In this document: piece after piece, positions 1-11,844 of the stretch
How positions within the stretch are numbered: position 1 is the stretch's first letter
Layout: the number at the start of each line of letters is the position of its first letter
NCBI RefSeq assembly: GCF_000002235.5
Contig: NW_022145612.1
Coordinates: 16,980,809 to 17,044,808, forward strand
Length of the DNA stretch: 64,000 bases
Source: Strongylocentrotus purpuratus
Lineage: Eukaryota; Echinodermata; Echinoidea; Camarodonta; Strongylocentrotidae
Direction: 5' to 3'
Position numbers and translations under genes: made by a program
The notes under the pieces: generated by a model
Database searches by the model: none
Seen by the model: only the letters and a program-made list of their open reading frames with translations
Told to the model about the DNA's origin: nothing

Positions 1-440
1 TTAATGCGAGGAATAGCTCATGCCCGAGCTCATGGCGACCGAGTGGAATTTTATTAATTTATTTTTGAATATGCTTTTTCATTTACTTAATCACGTACAT
101 TTTGACATATTTCCAAGCATACGGTCCGACCTCGGCCCCCCCCCCCCCCTGGAAATGAATATTGCTTTGTTCATTATCAGCTTTTTGACCCAGTGAAATA
201 ATGTGTGGTATAATGAATGGAGGGCGGATATAAATAGCGACCAATCTTTTCCTCTCTTTCCTTTCCTTTCCTTTCCTTTCCTTTCTTTCCTTTACTTTCC
301 TTTTCTTTGCTTTTATTTCATTTTCTTCTCATTTTTTTTCTTTATGTGCCTCTATCTTTCTCTCACTCGCTGAAGGCCACGCCCCCTGCATGCGCACTAT
401 TATGTAAACAAGTATTGGTAGTAGTATGTACTGAAACAAG
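1..440. promoter_or_regulatory. Upstream region of the PEX11G-like gene
   Basis: Non-coding flank. It holds a C-run at 138-149, a pyrimidine microsatellite of TTTCC units at about 250-305, and just before the start codon a GC-richer stretch (365-400). That stretch contains GCATGCGCA, which resembles an NRF-1 half palindrome common in CpG-type housekeeping promoters. No clear TATA box is seen. Promoter function is inferred from position only. Confidence 0.35.
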
Positions 441-3012
441 ATGGCTTCGTCAAAGTTTCTCGTTGAAACTACAAAACTCCTTCAGACTTACTCAGGGAGG
501 GACAAGGTGATAAGGACCGTAACGTACTTATTATTGATGTTATCTGGAATATCTAAAAGTAATGAGAATTCGAAGAAACTTCTTACGGTCAGCCTGCAGT
601 TGAGTCTTTGCCGGACAATTCTTCGCCTTTTCGACGACCTACCAATGCTTTCGTACACCCTCTCCTACGGCTTGGGGCGTGGGGTGAGTAGCCGCGCGGT
701 TTACGTGTATCTTAGGAGCTGCTTCGCCCGCGCCAGTGAGCTACAAAGCTAGCTGCAGCTGCTTTGTGAACTCCCCGGCCCTGGCCCTGATAAATAATGA
801 GTTAAAAAATAATAATAATACTTTCAGTAAACATAATCACTGTCTGTGTATAATTATATCAATGTACATGTATCTGTTACATTAACAAACACCAAGCTTA
901 CTTACACTCTAGATGAGAACATTTATCGATTACATTTACCTTTACAATTACAATTTACATGACATTTTCTGCTAGTATTTGTGTTTGATACATCATCATC
1001 ATTTGAGATCTTGAACTGTCAGTGAATCTGTTGTTTGAATCTGTGAAATCTGATTCCATCTTTATACCACAACTTGTCTTTCTGGCATGCAGGAGCGCAG
1101 CACATTGATGCAGGTAGTTGGTGTGGTGAAGAACATGGTGGATCAGACTTTCTTCGTCCTCGAGCACATAGCATGGGCAGCAGATAATCAACTGATCCGT
1201 ATTCAATCTGAGAGATGGTGGCACCTCTCTGTGACTGCATGGTTGGTGTCAATGTCACTTGGAGTTATCAAGTAAGAAATGCATGAAACTAAGACTGAGC
1301 AATTGCATCACTTACTCCGGTGGCAGTCTATCTGCAACTCTACTTTATTCCATTCCCTGACTGCATCGCTGACTCAAACATCATACTTAACCCTAATCAG
1401 GGATATGAGAGTGCCCTAACCTAACCTAACCTAACTCTATCGCAACTGAAGCTCAAATGATGCCCAGAGCAAATTTTGATAAAGCAAATGTTGGGTTATC
1501 CATAGAGCAGTGGGTTATAAAACGGTAACATTTGTTTTCTGTTGCATTCTAGAATAGAAACATGACTGATATTGTCCAGATGTTATATATGTACTGTGTT
1601 TGCTTTTAACAGGCCCTGGGAGGGGGATGGCTTTCATGACTTTATCGCCTAGCCTCTTATGCATCTTTGGTACCAAATTTATAATAATTTCAACCAACAG
1701 GTATTGCGCAGAGTCACAAACACAGCGTCACAAATTGCAGCCACATTTAAAAACTATGTGAGATAGAGATGTGAAACTTCATGGACTTATTCTTTATAAG
1801 ACAATCTATCTGTATGCCATATGTGTCAGAATTTTTCTCACTCAATGACAAAAAGGATTTTTTTTACGAGGGAGGGGGAGGGGGTGGGGTAGGAATCCAT
1901 TCCCCTTAGACTTAATGGTTTCGTGAAACAATCCCAGATGACTTGATAATACGCTAGATGTGATTTTATTCAATTGCAGAAGTAGTGGTGGTGTCATGGA
2001 TCTACAAAGACAAAGAAAGATAGCCTTCCTTCAAGCTAAAAGGTAGGTTTTGTCACCTCATGCATTCAGTTATTTTTACATTTCCCTATCCCTTGCCATT
2101 GATTTAGATGTGAGCTTAAAAGATTGTAGAGTAATAGACATTCATAGCATGTCCCTTTTAACAAACAACAAACAAAGTAACAAACAATCAAAAAAGAAGG
2201 AATTTATACAAATGTCAATTATGTGGTTACAAAAACTTGCTCAAACAGGGAGTACAACATATGGAAAAACTAATCTTAATCAGAGCTATATCTACATTGT
2301 GCTCAAAGAAAGAGTCAAGTGCTGGCCAAGTGATGTCATTATGAAATATACTGTCTGGAAGCAAATTTGGAATTATAGAATCTGTAAGGTTTTATAATCA
2401 TTACGGTCATAGGAAATTACCCACAATCTTGCCACAAGTCACATGCACTGCACACAAAAATGTTTATATGGGACTACACACGCATGTGGCATTAAACTTT
2501 AACTGGCCATATTTAAACTATGAGGGGATTTATATGAGAAGTCTTTCGAAGGGACATTTCATTTGTGATATTCTTCCACACCTATGATGTTTAATGTTTA
2601 CGTTTATTTTTTATGTTGCCCATTATTGTAAACATGATATTATTATATAGTCATGCAGACTACATTCATGAATCATATTTTAAATGTTTATATTTTACAT
2701 CAATAGAACTCGAATTTTAAAAAATAATTGATCACAGAATATATTCACCCTTATCAGAACTTGACCTTTCTCTTTATTTCTCTTCCTGACAGCTCTCAAG
2801 ACGGGAACGTCCTCAGAGCGTCTGACCTGACCAAGGAACAGACTAGGATAGTCCTAGGTATGCTAGCCGATGGCTGTGACATGTGCAATGCTATACACTG
2901 GATGCCTGCAGGGTTCTTATGGTCCAACAAACTCCCTAACCGTTGGGTGGGGCTCTTTGGGACCATCTCATCGCTCATCAAGTTAAGCTTGTTCATAGAG
3001 AGCAGGAGGTAG
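441..3012 (+). CDS. PEX11G: PEX11 gamma-like peroxisomal membrane protein, 4 exons
   Basis: Exons are 441-683, 1093-1271, 1980-2042 and 2793-3012. All introns are GT-AG, the phases join cleanly, and the product is 234 aa, close to the ~240 aa of vertebrate PEX11G. Family members sit in the peroxisome membrane and help elongate and divide the organelle. The match to the family rests on SLCRTILRLFDDLPML and the YGLG that follows (exon 1), the EHIAWAADN and RWW block (exon 2), and NAIHWMPAGFLW followed by WVGLFGTISS (exon 4), the C-terminal hydrophobic hairpin region. The acceptor before 1093 was preferred to an in-frame CAG ending at 1113, because the 1093 choice gives the same spacing as the vertebrate protein between YGLG and the next conserved block. 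The stop is TAG at 3010. No neighbour shares its function. The family call is firm; the gamma paralogue call rests on remembered similarity. Confidence 0.9.
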
Positions 3013-5500
3013 TAGTGAATGGTGCTGATAGCTAGGTGCCCATGTTTATGTCGAAGGTGAAGTTGAGTTCTGGTAACAAGAATGCATCCGAACAAAATTT
3101 GATGAATTTATTCTCATTTTTTTTCAATGTCAATGAGAACAGCAAAGGTGCAGAATATTTTTATTTTTTTTAAATTCTCTTAAAATTTACAGCCACAAAT
3201 TTTCATTTTTATACCAGTACTTATTATCATGTGAAACCTCTGGATTGTCCTGAAACAAGGCTCTGGTTTGACTTTGAATTTTTTATCTGCGTTGCTGATC
3301 AGGCAATCTTGGTGGTTGTTTAGATTGCAAATTTTAACTTTTGGTGGCTACCATTTACAGTGAGTAAAATTCACATGAATGCTCATTTACCAAAATGTTC
3401 CTCTTGCCAGTACTCTCCTTCTCTTTGATTGATATATACCTGGACACCGTCTTATAAAGAGTTGCAATTGATCCGAATCAATCGCAAGTGTGCAGTTTCA
3501 TATCTCTTATGTACAAAGTTGCGATTGATATCATTTAAAATAAGTTGTTATTAATTGCAACTGTTTATAAGACAGGACCCTGGTGTATGGTGGTATTATG
3601 TGTTGATATGCAATATGATTTGAATGCAATGGCCGACAACTTGATACTCGCATTGACACTTTGATCTTTCATTGATTAAATATTTTATGATGGCATATTG
3701 AAATAACTTGGTTATCATAGAGTGCCTTGAAATGAAGTAAACTTCAGACTCCATATTGGGGCTTCCATAATTTATTTGTTTTTTATTGAGGTCAGATAAT
3801 CAGTTGCAATTCTAACAGCCATTGTACATGTAGGTTAGTTGCTAACAATCTGTGTCGCCATTAAATCAGAATTATTACAGAATTGTGAATTTTTCTCAGG
3901 TAGTATTGACTTTTATACATAAAGCATTAAATATTGCTAGCAGTAAAGATTTTCTAGGGTTTGAAACTTAGAATCAACCCCGATTTTATTTGAGGCCAGT
4001 GCATTACTTGCTGGCTGACTGATCATTGGATGTTCTGTACATGTTTTGACTGCTCCTAAGTCTTAACTACTGCAATTAGAATTAGAGTTTCCTTGTGTAC
4101 CAGTATGCATTCAGTGATTCTTAAAATGTGCCACTGCTTGAAGACTTAGCCTCCTGAAACCTATTGTAATGTAGCCATACAATCTACATGTATGTTATCA
4201 ACATTTCATAAATGTAGTAAAAGTGTAAAAATGGTATATGAATTATGGTTTGAAGCCATAGAGGGCAGAAATAGCCAAGAATGTTAGTAATATATTGCCT
4301 TTTAATAATTGGACATCTTGTTTTTTGTTCCTCTACATGGAGCTCCCATTTGACATCCTATCCAAGAGACGGAGTGTTTCCTACTTAACAAACTCTGCGT
4401 CTATTAATATATTTGATACACTTGTTAGGGAGAATTTGCCTGTGGTTCCTTTTTTTTCTTTCTGAAATCCCCCAGGCAAAATCAACTCTGATATATGCAC
4501 TGGGGTCTCACTGCCAAATGATTGTGCTTTATATATTTGATGATGACGAAGATATCTTGTGCATGTATGTCCAGTACTTTGTACTTTATGTGCAGAGCAC
4601 ATAATCAATGTTTTTGTTTTAATTTTCTACATTATGATATTGTGTGTGATACATATTTATTATGTATTAATAACTAGAGTTTTGATTGTCTACAGTATGC
4701 ACACTTCAGTAGGACTTTGTGAGTGTATGAATTGTTGGAGTTCTAAACTCCACTACAATTGAATGTCAGAGTATGAGATTGATCGTGACTTCATTCATCC
4801 TTGTTCAGATTGAGTTTTGAACCCAGGTTCTCCAATTTTCAAAACCACTGAATCAAGAAGCATTCACAGTAAATGCTGTGTGTGTGAAGTTGACTTTTTT
4901 TTAGAGGTAAGGTAATAAATGTTCTTATAAGTTATAATGGAATTGCTTTTCAAGAAAAAAAAAAGCTTCAAATTATTTTGAACTGTTTGTCATGCGGTAG
5001 GTGAATTTTTTTGATCAGCAAAATTATAAAATTAATAAAACTTGCTGAAACCATATTTGCTAGAAAGCATGACTATAATTAGAACATGTGTTGCACATAT
5101 GGGTCAGGATAAATCGCTTTATTTCATTCTCTTTCTTTGGCCATTCCTCAGTTAGCATTATAAGACAATATATTGTGCAAATACATCATTAATTGGAAGT
5201 CTTGCCCTTTCAGTGGAAGTATCAAGACACTCTTAGAAATCTATTTGCTGTCAGAACTCAAAATAACCTTTGAAGATACTATGTCCCTTTTGCAGCCAAC
5301 CTCAAATTCTGTAGAACTTTGCAGGAATTATGAATATGTCATTTATGTCCTATCTGTGAAATTTAAACATTAGCAGTGTCCTAGTATTCAAATTATGCAA
5401 GGAAACCAGTTTACTTGCTAAACTTCACTGTCAGACATTATTGAGTGACTAACTGACATCTTTTTTTCTTTGGTAATAATATACATATGGTCTTTCAAAT
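3013..5500 (+). other. 3' UTR and flank of the PEX11G-like gene
   Basis: No convincing coding sequence. This AT-rich stretch probably contains a long 3' UTR. AATAAA-like polyadenylation hexamers occur near 4915 and 5034, but the true cleavage site cannot be chosen from sequence. A small MITE (3440-3583) lies inside. Confidence 0.4.
3440..3583. mobile_element. Short MITE with terminal inverted repeats
   Basis: The left end reads CTTATAAAGAGTTGCAATT and the right end carries its near-complement AATTGCAACTGTTTATAAG, about 140 bp apart, with a second internal pair around TTGCGATTGAT. The ends CCTGG and CCCTGG flank the unit. No coding capacity. The structure fits a non-autonomous DNA transposon, but the superfamily is not assignable. 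Confidence 0.6.
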
Positions 5501-5603
5501 GCAGTTGGAATTTAACCTTTTTATTCCCTCGCTGACGAAGTCGGGTGGGATATAGTCAACGCTGCCGTCCGTCCTTCCTTCCGTGCGTCCGTAACAAATT
5601 TGG

Positions 5604-6023
5604 TTTCTGATCAATAACTTAAGTAATGTTTGACAAATGTTAATGAAATTTGATATGAAGGTACATGATATCAAAATACAGGCTAAGCTCGATTTCAGAG
5701 TATGTAGGTCAAGGTCGTAGCTCATTAAATATGCGATTCTGGTTTCCGATCCATAACTTAAGTATTGTTTGACAGATTTTAATGAAATTTGATATGAAGG
5801 TTCATGGTATCAAAACACAGCCTAAGTTCGATTTCAGAGTATGTAGGTCAAAGGTCATAGCTCATTAAATATGAGAATCTGGTTTCCATACGATAACTTG
5901 AGTAATGATTGACAAATTTTAATGAAATTTAATATGAACCTACATGGTATCAAAATACATGTACAGCCTAAGTTCGATTTCTGAGTATGTAGGTCAAAGG
6001 TGAAAGGTCATAGCTCATTGAAT
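5604..6023. repeat. Three tandem copies of a ~140-bp repeat
   Basis: Three diverged copies begin near 5604, 5743 and 5883. Each carries the phrases ATAACTTAAGTAATG, AATGAAATTTGATATGAAGG, CATGGTATCAAAA and GAGTATGTAGGTCAA, and ends in CTCATTAAATATG. A preceding GTCCGTCC-type stretch (5560-5595) may belong to the same element. No open frame spans it. Probably a dispersed repeat that carries internal tandem units. Confidence 0.75.
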
Positions 6024-6221
6024 ATGCAAAAACTTCTTATTATATATGTGAAAATGTGGTTAACTTCCTTGCCTAATAATATAAATAATAGTATAGTCCA
6101 AGGGAGGCAACTTGTTCTGACGTATATTTGCACCCTGCGAGGGGATGCTACGCTTTGCGTTGACTTGTTATTTTCGCCTGCAAATGGGACATAGTACCTT
6201 TAACTGTTGGTATACAGGTAT

Positions 6222-6434
6222 CACTATGAATATGACGAACAAAGAAAGCGGACAAAATATACAGTTCCTCAGGTAGACAAAGGAACATCCCTTCACTGCT
6301 ATTATGTAAAAATGTGTAGAACAGGCGTCACATGCATATTCACCTTTTTACATAATAGCAGTGAAGGGATGTTCCTTTGTCTACCTGAGGAACTGTATAT
6401 TTTGTCCGCTTTCTGTGTTCGTCATATTCATAGT
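6222..6434. mobile_element. Near-perfect ~90-bp inverted repeat (foldback/MITE)
   Basis: The arm 6222-6314 (starting CACTATGAATATGACGAAC) is repeated in reverse complement at about 6341-6434 with very few mismatches, leaving a loop of about 25-30 bp. The transcript would form one long stem. The two short open frames across it are mirror images of each other, so neither is a gene. The near-identity of the arms suggests recent origin. Confidence 0.8.
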
Positions 6435-6439
6435 GTATG

Positions 6440-8820
6440 ATGTATGACATTTGGAGCAATGTCTTATCCAAGGTACTAAGTATGAATGTGTTGCTGTATG
6501 GAAATAATATTATGTTTGATTATGCTCGTTCACTTGTATATTTTTCTAATAAATAAATTTATAAACATGGTGCAGATATATATTTTTATTAATCTGATGT
6601 TACTTTGTACATCGATCGTCTAATGTATAATTGAATTGTTCTATTAAAGATAGAATGAAATATATCATGAAAGTTTACTTTGTGTTATTTATTCATTGTA
6701 GAGCAAATTCTAAAGTCCATCAAGAGCTAACACTATCAATGACAATAGTAGAAAAAAAGATAGCGATGTTGATATGCCAGGGTAATTTTAGTTTAGTATC
6801 TTGCACAGGGCATCAAAATCAAATTGACTGAAACTTCCTGTAAACAAGAACTTACATATAGTGGATGATTACTTGTCTAACATCTCATTTAAAATTTCTA
6901 TGGCATAATTTTTACAATCATTTTAACTTGTAATTGTGAAGTTTATCTTGTGGCAGCCCCATGAACATAGCCAATTTTTATTCTTGTTACGTGAGGTCGT
7001 GTCATAAGATCTTGTATTATTGTGCAATGATAACCGTGGATTATGTGAAATACATAAAGAGAGAGGGGAAGGAAAATATATTCATAGAAAAAATAGATTG
7101 GTCTGTATTGTGCTTTGCATGTTATCAATCACTAATGAGATAAAAGAAATTTTATCAAATGGTCAATAATGGAGAATATAATTTTGGGTCAAATGTAATT
7201 CATGAAGTAAGATGTGCTTTATAATTGTGGGATATAATGTATTACCAACCGATAGAGACATCTGAGCAGGGCAATTTTCAAATGTTATTGCCCTCAAAGT
7301 TAAATTGATAAGCCAACAACACAAAGGGTGAAAAAAATATTGACCGCTCAGCAAAGTCAATGGGATTTTGTGTGTAATTTGCAGGTCAATACATTATACA
7401 TAGTTGGCCAATGAACAAATATTATTGCCTGATTAGAAAAGTCAAGTAGCGGGCAATAATGTAAAGCCAACATCCGGGTATTTTATAATTTTCATTGTGC
7501 ATCTATTACATGTATGAGAACCTGCACACTTTGCGAGCACTCTATTGTGACGTAATAATCACACCCAAGGCACACTGTTTGCAGTGTATTGAAAATATCG
7601 CCAAGCACCGGATGCACATGCAGTGTTGGTTTGACAATGTTTCTGCAACTTTTCATGCTAGGAAAACCTGTGGGCAACTGTATTTTACATAATTTAAGAG
7701 TATAAGATATTAAAAGTTTCTTGTTTGCTCTCTATGTCTGATGTGGTTAATAATAGTAATAATGACTGCCTTCAGGACAATACAACTCGTCATATACCGT
7801 CCTTCGGTTCGGGCAATATATGTGGTATTGCTCTGCAGGCAGTCAATATTACTTAAATGTCAATAAAATCTAGCAGGTTACACATGTTCAATTTGTATCA
7901 ATTAACTCATATCCTCCTGCTTATCTCTTTGTAGTTTTGATTAGAATACTTTAGCACTATTTAAAACACAAACAAGGGGCTGTTCACAACTGTTGCTGTT
8001 ATCTTATTGTCAGTGCTGATTTTATTAAAGATTTCCTCCACAGAAACATGGTCAACATAAAGAGCATGTTTTGATAATATTGAAATGTCATGAACTGCCT
8101 AATCTCAATAGCAAACACATTTACATTTAGAATCCAACTTACATTCTAGAATTGAATACAATTCAATTACTTTCTCCTTTCCTTGCACAAGCAAAGAATA
8201 TTTTGCCAGGATTTCAGAAATGCTATGGAATATTTACAGAGTGCATCAAAATGTCAATCTCCTCTGAATAAAAAGCACCACAAAATAATCTGGAAGCAAC
8301 TTTCTCTATGACCCTTAGTAATGAATATATATAACACACTGCTGCCAAAAAATATTTTTACAAGCTGATAAATACAAGCAACAAATATTAGTATAGGAAG
8401 ATCTTCTAGATGTTCTTTTGATGGGATCATATATTTTGATGGAATATTACTTTTGCCAACAAGAAACAAATATAAGGACAAAATAATGTGTTATTCAGGA
8501 GGGGAGAATATTCTGTTGTGCCCTTCCTTTCTAATGCATGACAATGTTACACTACAGCTGTAATAGCTTCCATAACACAGCATATTTTCCAGGGAGACGT
8601 TATGCTTTCACCTCAGCACTTGATCAATGTTTAAATACATGTACTTGATATACTTTTCAAGTATGATTTCACTGGTGTGTATTATTTTACATGAAAGTTT
8701 ATTCACCTTTATAAAAAAAATTGTTTTACTAGTATGGTCACTACAAAAATCATGATTATTGATAAAGATATAATTTGACCAAGGATAATGGAATTTAATG
8801 TCACATCTGACAAATTTCAG
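6440..8820. other. Intergenic DNA between PEX11G-like and receptor genes
   Basis: AT-rich sequence without a supported exon on either strand. It includes one imperfect ~100-bp hairpin at 7752-7851. The convergent orientation of the two neighbouring genes means both 3' UTRs may extend into it. Confidence 0.5.
7752..7851. mobile_element. Imperfect ~100-bp hairpin, MITE-like
   Basis: The left end AATGACTGCCTTCAGGACAAT pairs imperfectly with the right end ATTGCTCTGCAGGCAGTCAATA. The centre, near CCGTCCTTCGGTTCGGGC, forms the tip. It is non-coding and resembles the short inverted-repeat elements elsewhere in the window. Confidence 0.45.
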
Positions 8821-8994
8821 TCAATAAGACAAAATGAATAAAGAAAATGAATCACAAAAGCAGCTTAGTGCTGAAGTAAGCTGTGTACTTGAGATTATCA
8901 AAATGCAAGGAAGATCAAATATAAATCCTATACTACAAGTTAAATTTTTAATGCCTTTTACTCTTTCTATCAACCTTTTTACAATTCTCTCTTT

Positions 8995-9036
8995 CCCCCC
9001 CCCCCCCATATCTCTCTCTCTCTCTCTCTCTCTCTG

Positions 9037-9101
<65 letters not shown>
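8995..9101. repeat. Poly-C then (CT)n microsatellite
   Basis: A run of about 13 C is followed by nearly 90 bases of CT repeat broken by one GCC. The RE/ER-rich and SL-rich open frames over it are translations of the repeat. Confidence 0.95.
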
Positions 9102-9109
<8 letters not shown>

Positions 9110-10906
9110 CTCGCTCTAACTTTCAAATTATCAAGGTACATACACAAATGCAGGACCTTTATCAATGCTGTTTTAGAATTGCATCACATCTTGTGACATG
9201 CATGATGTACAGACAGCCCCAAAATAGTCTTCCTATTACTGTAACTAAAAATAAACTTTTATATTTCATGGAAAAACATTTAATTCTAAAGTACAGCTGC
9301 CTTTAAGGCCAAACCACTGAAATTAGATCACAAATCACAAATATTTCCATTTCAAGAAGTAAAATAGTCAAAACAAAGTTGATTATCATATTGTTTGGTT
9401 ATTCCATTAAAACCAAAAAAGGGCTTTAAACAAAAATTTCTCACCTCCTTTTCATTGACTATTTCTACACATTCCTGTGCAATACCAACTTTACATATCT
9501 TCAAGATTGGATATATTTCAAAAATGCACAAAATGTACATTATTTTATCTCTTCAAATACAAAAAAATACAAAACAGATATCAATACAAATTCAAAATAC
9601 ACAGATATTCTCTATATTGGATATAAAAATTTGGACGTATATATGCAGCTAAATAATAATGACTTGGTCATAATGCTTTGCTTCTTATAAAGAATGGCTG
9701 ATCATGTGAAAAAAAGGAATGAGGGCTTCGGAAGAAAAGAATCTTGGTCTCAAGGAAATGCAAGTTTGGAGATGAAAAACATGAAAATACACAAATTAAA
9801 TTCAAGGTTCTATTTCAAGTCAACATCATGTGCATTATACAGTAGGTTTACGGTTTACGGTTTACTGTATAATCTACAACTGTACATCACCATGCAAGCC
9901 AATACTTATACTGTAAGCAGTATTGTTTTCTCTTGTTATGATCACTACTGGTAGCCATTAAGGCACCTAGAATGCAATACTATAACTAGTAAGTATGTGT
10001 ATAGGATCAGAGAGAAGCAGATTTAAAAGGACTGCTTTACTGCTTACAAATGAGAAAAATAAATTCTCTGGACCCTTCTGAGTCACATTATATACAAATA
10101 ATGCTTAAATAAGAATACTTTGTTATACCTCCTTTTGAATTCATTAAGCAACAGGAGCAAGACTCAAACTATTTTTTCAAAATTAATATCCTTCTTGACA
10201 AATTAAAAGGAGGACACCAAAGAAGAAAGATATATGCAAATTTACCTAAAAAGCCTAATTGCAAAACTTTTGTACGAAGACTGACAAATATTTTTATCCC
10301 ACACTTACAGAAAAAATTATTACAGTTTCTGGTCATCACTGACCTATTCACACAAGCACCATATTCACAAATCTCTCCTCTTTGTAGTTTTTACCAGGTA
10401 ATTATTCTCTACATTTTCCTCAGAACCATTTTCTCTCTCGTGTAATGTTCTACTAACGAATACATATATTCAGTTTGCCTTTTGAAATCAATATCGTAAG
10501 ACCCCTTAATGAGGCCATGTTCACAAAACAAAATTTGAAACCAATCTGGTCTATATCACAAATGGTATATACCTCTTACCAGAACTTGACATAAAACAAT
10601 CAAAAATCAAATGCATGCAGTCAACTAGACAGCCATGTCTAGCAGAAGCGGAGGAAAAGAGTGACAATGTGAACAGTGGGCCTCTCTACATAGTGGGCAA
10701 CACTATATTGCTTCTGTAAGGGAAGACTGTGATTTAAAATGCTCACAGACTCTATGTTCATTCTTATCTCTTCAAATATCCAAAGGTGTTTCAAATTCTG
10801 GAGTAAAGTCACCCTAACCTCCTCTACGACAAACAACCTGTTAAACTCAGTCACTTTGTTCAAATACTTTCAACAAACCAAAATGTCTTCAGAATAATCA
10901 CTGCCA

Positions 10907-11844
10907 TCAATCACTCATGCTATCATCATCATTACCGTCAGCTTTGAGTCGTCCATAATGATTCTCGCTGAAGAATTCTACATCGGAAGGCTTCCTCTTC
11001 CTGCGAGGACTGAAGTCCAATCTGTTATAACCCTTGGCTGCGGGTGCCCTAGACAGGTGAGCGTACACCCCAGAGTCACGCTCATCCTCGCTCTTTTCAG
11101 TCTTTGAGAGAGTTGGTGAGCGAGGCTGCACAAAGTCCAAGGGTCTTTCTAGTTGCTCATAGTGTGGGGATGCAAGAGAGGCAGCAGCCTGCTCGATGCC
11201 GCTATCGGCGCTTCGTCTTGGGTTAGAGCTCTGACTGGTCCTATCATCCGGGAGACCTTTAGCGGAATCATTCTCACTGGAGGTACTGCTGCTTCCTTGC
11301 CATGCTGGGGTAGGCTCTAGTAAGTAGTACTCCCCACTCATGCGTGGGTTACGATTCTCCGTCGGATCGTGCGTCAGGATTACTTCCTCATATATGCGAC
11401 TGTTACGATCCACCGGTTTCATTGGAGTAGATGTTGCCGCAGGACCGGGTGCCGCCCCACCGCATGCCCCTAGAAGTTCATCTTGGACACCTCCAGCAAT
11501 CTCTTGCCCATCCTTGCAATGCTTGCCCTTAGGATCCTCATCCTCTGGCTCGCAGCCACTGGCCTTACAGCCCGCATCCTGCTCATTATTATTAGGCTTC
11601 AACTCGCCTTCCTCCAAACCAAACTTATTTTTGTTGGGTTCCTTGAAGAGATTGGGATTCTTACTTTCTGCCAAAGCATTGGGAACCTTGGCAAAGAAAG
11701 CCATGTCACCTGATATCCGACTAAGCCTCTGGACCTGCTCCTGGGTGAGTGACTTGCGATTGCAGCATGCTGGATCAGGTAGAGCGCCATCTACTGTTTG
11801 CTCACCACTCAGGATGGGTAGCATCCCATCAATATAGATGTTAC
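10907..11844 (-). CDS. Last coding exon: cytoplasmic tail of the receptor
   Basis: It encodes residues 583-894 and the TGA stop at 10907-10909. The segment is hydrophilic and predicted to be disordered, rich in S, P, E and D, with a basic patch SPRRKRKP (~860-868). Tyrosine contexts are RIYEEVIL, GEYYLLEP, PHYEQLERP, SGVYAHLSR, KGYNRLDF and NHYGRLKA. The acceptor is the TAG at 11847-11845, and its phase continues exon 5. The + strand frames over this exon are shadows. Confidence 0.9.

Noticed and set aside
1413..1437. Telomere-like CCTAA repeats
   Set aside because: Only four units, embedded in the first part of an ordinary intron of the PEX11G-like gene; far too short for a telomeric tract and easily produced by slippage.
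2050..2397. 115-codon frame in the third intron of the PEX11G-like gene
   Set aside because: It begins just after the exon 3 donor and reads intron sequence; no homology and Lys/Asn-rich AT composition.
8821..9196. Open frames of 114 and 120 codons on opposite strands
   Set aside because: Both are read-through of the (CT)n microsatellite and differ only in strand.
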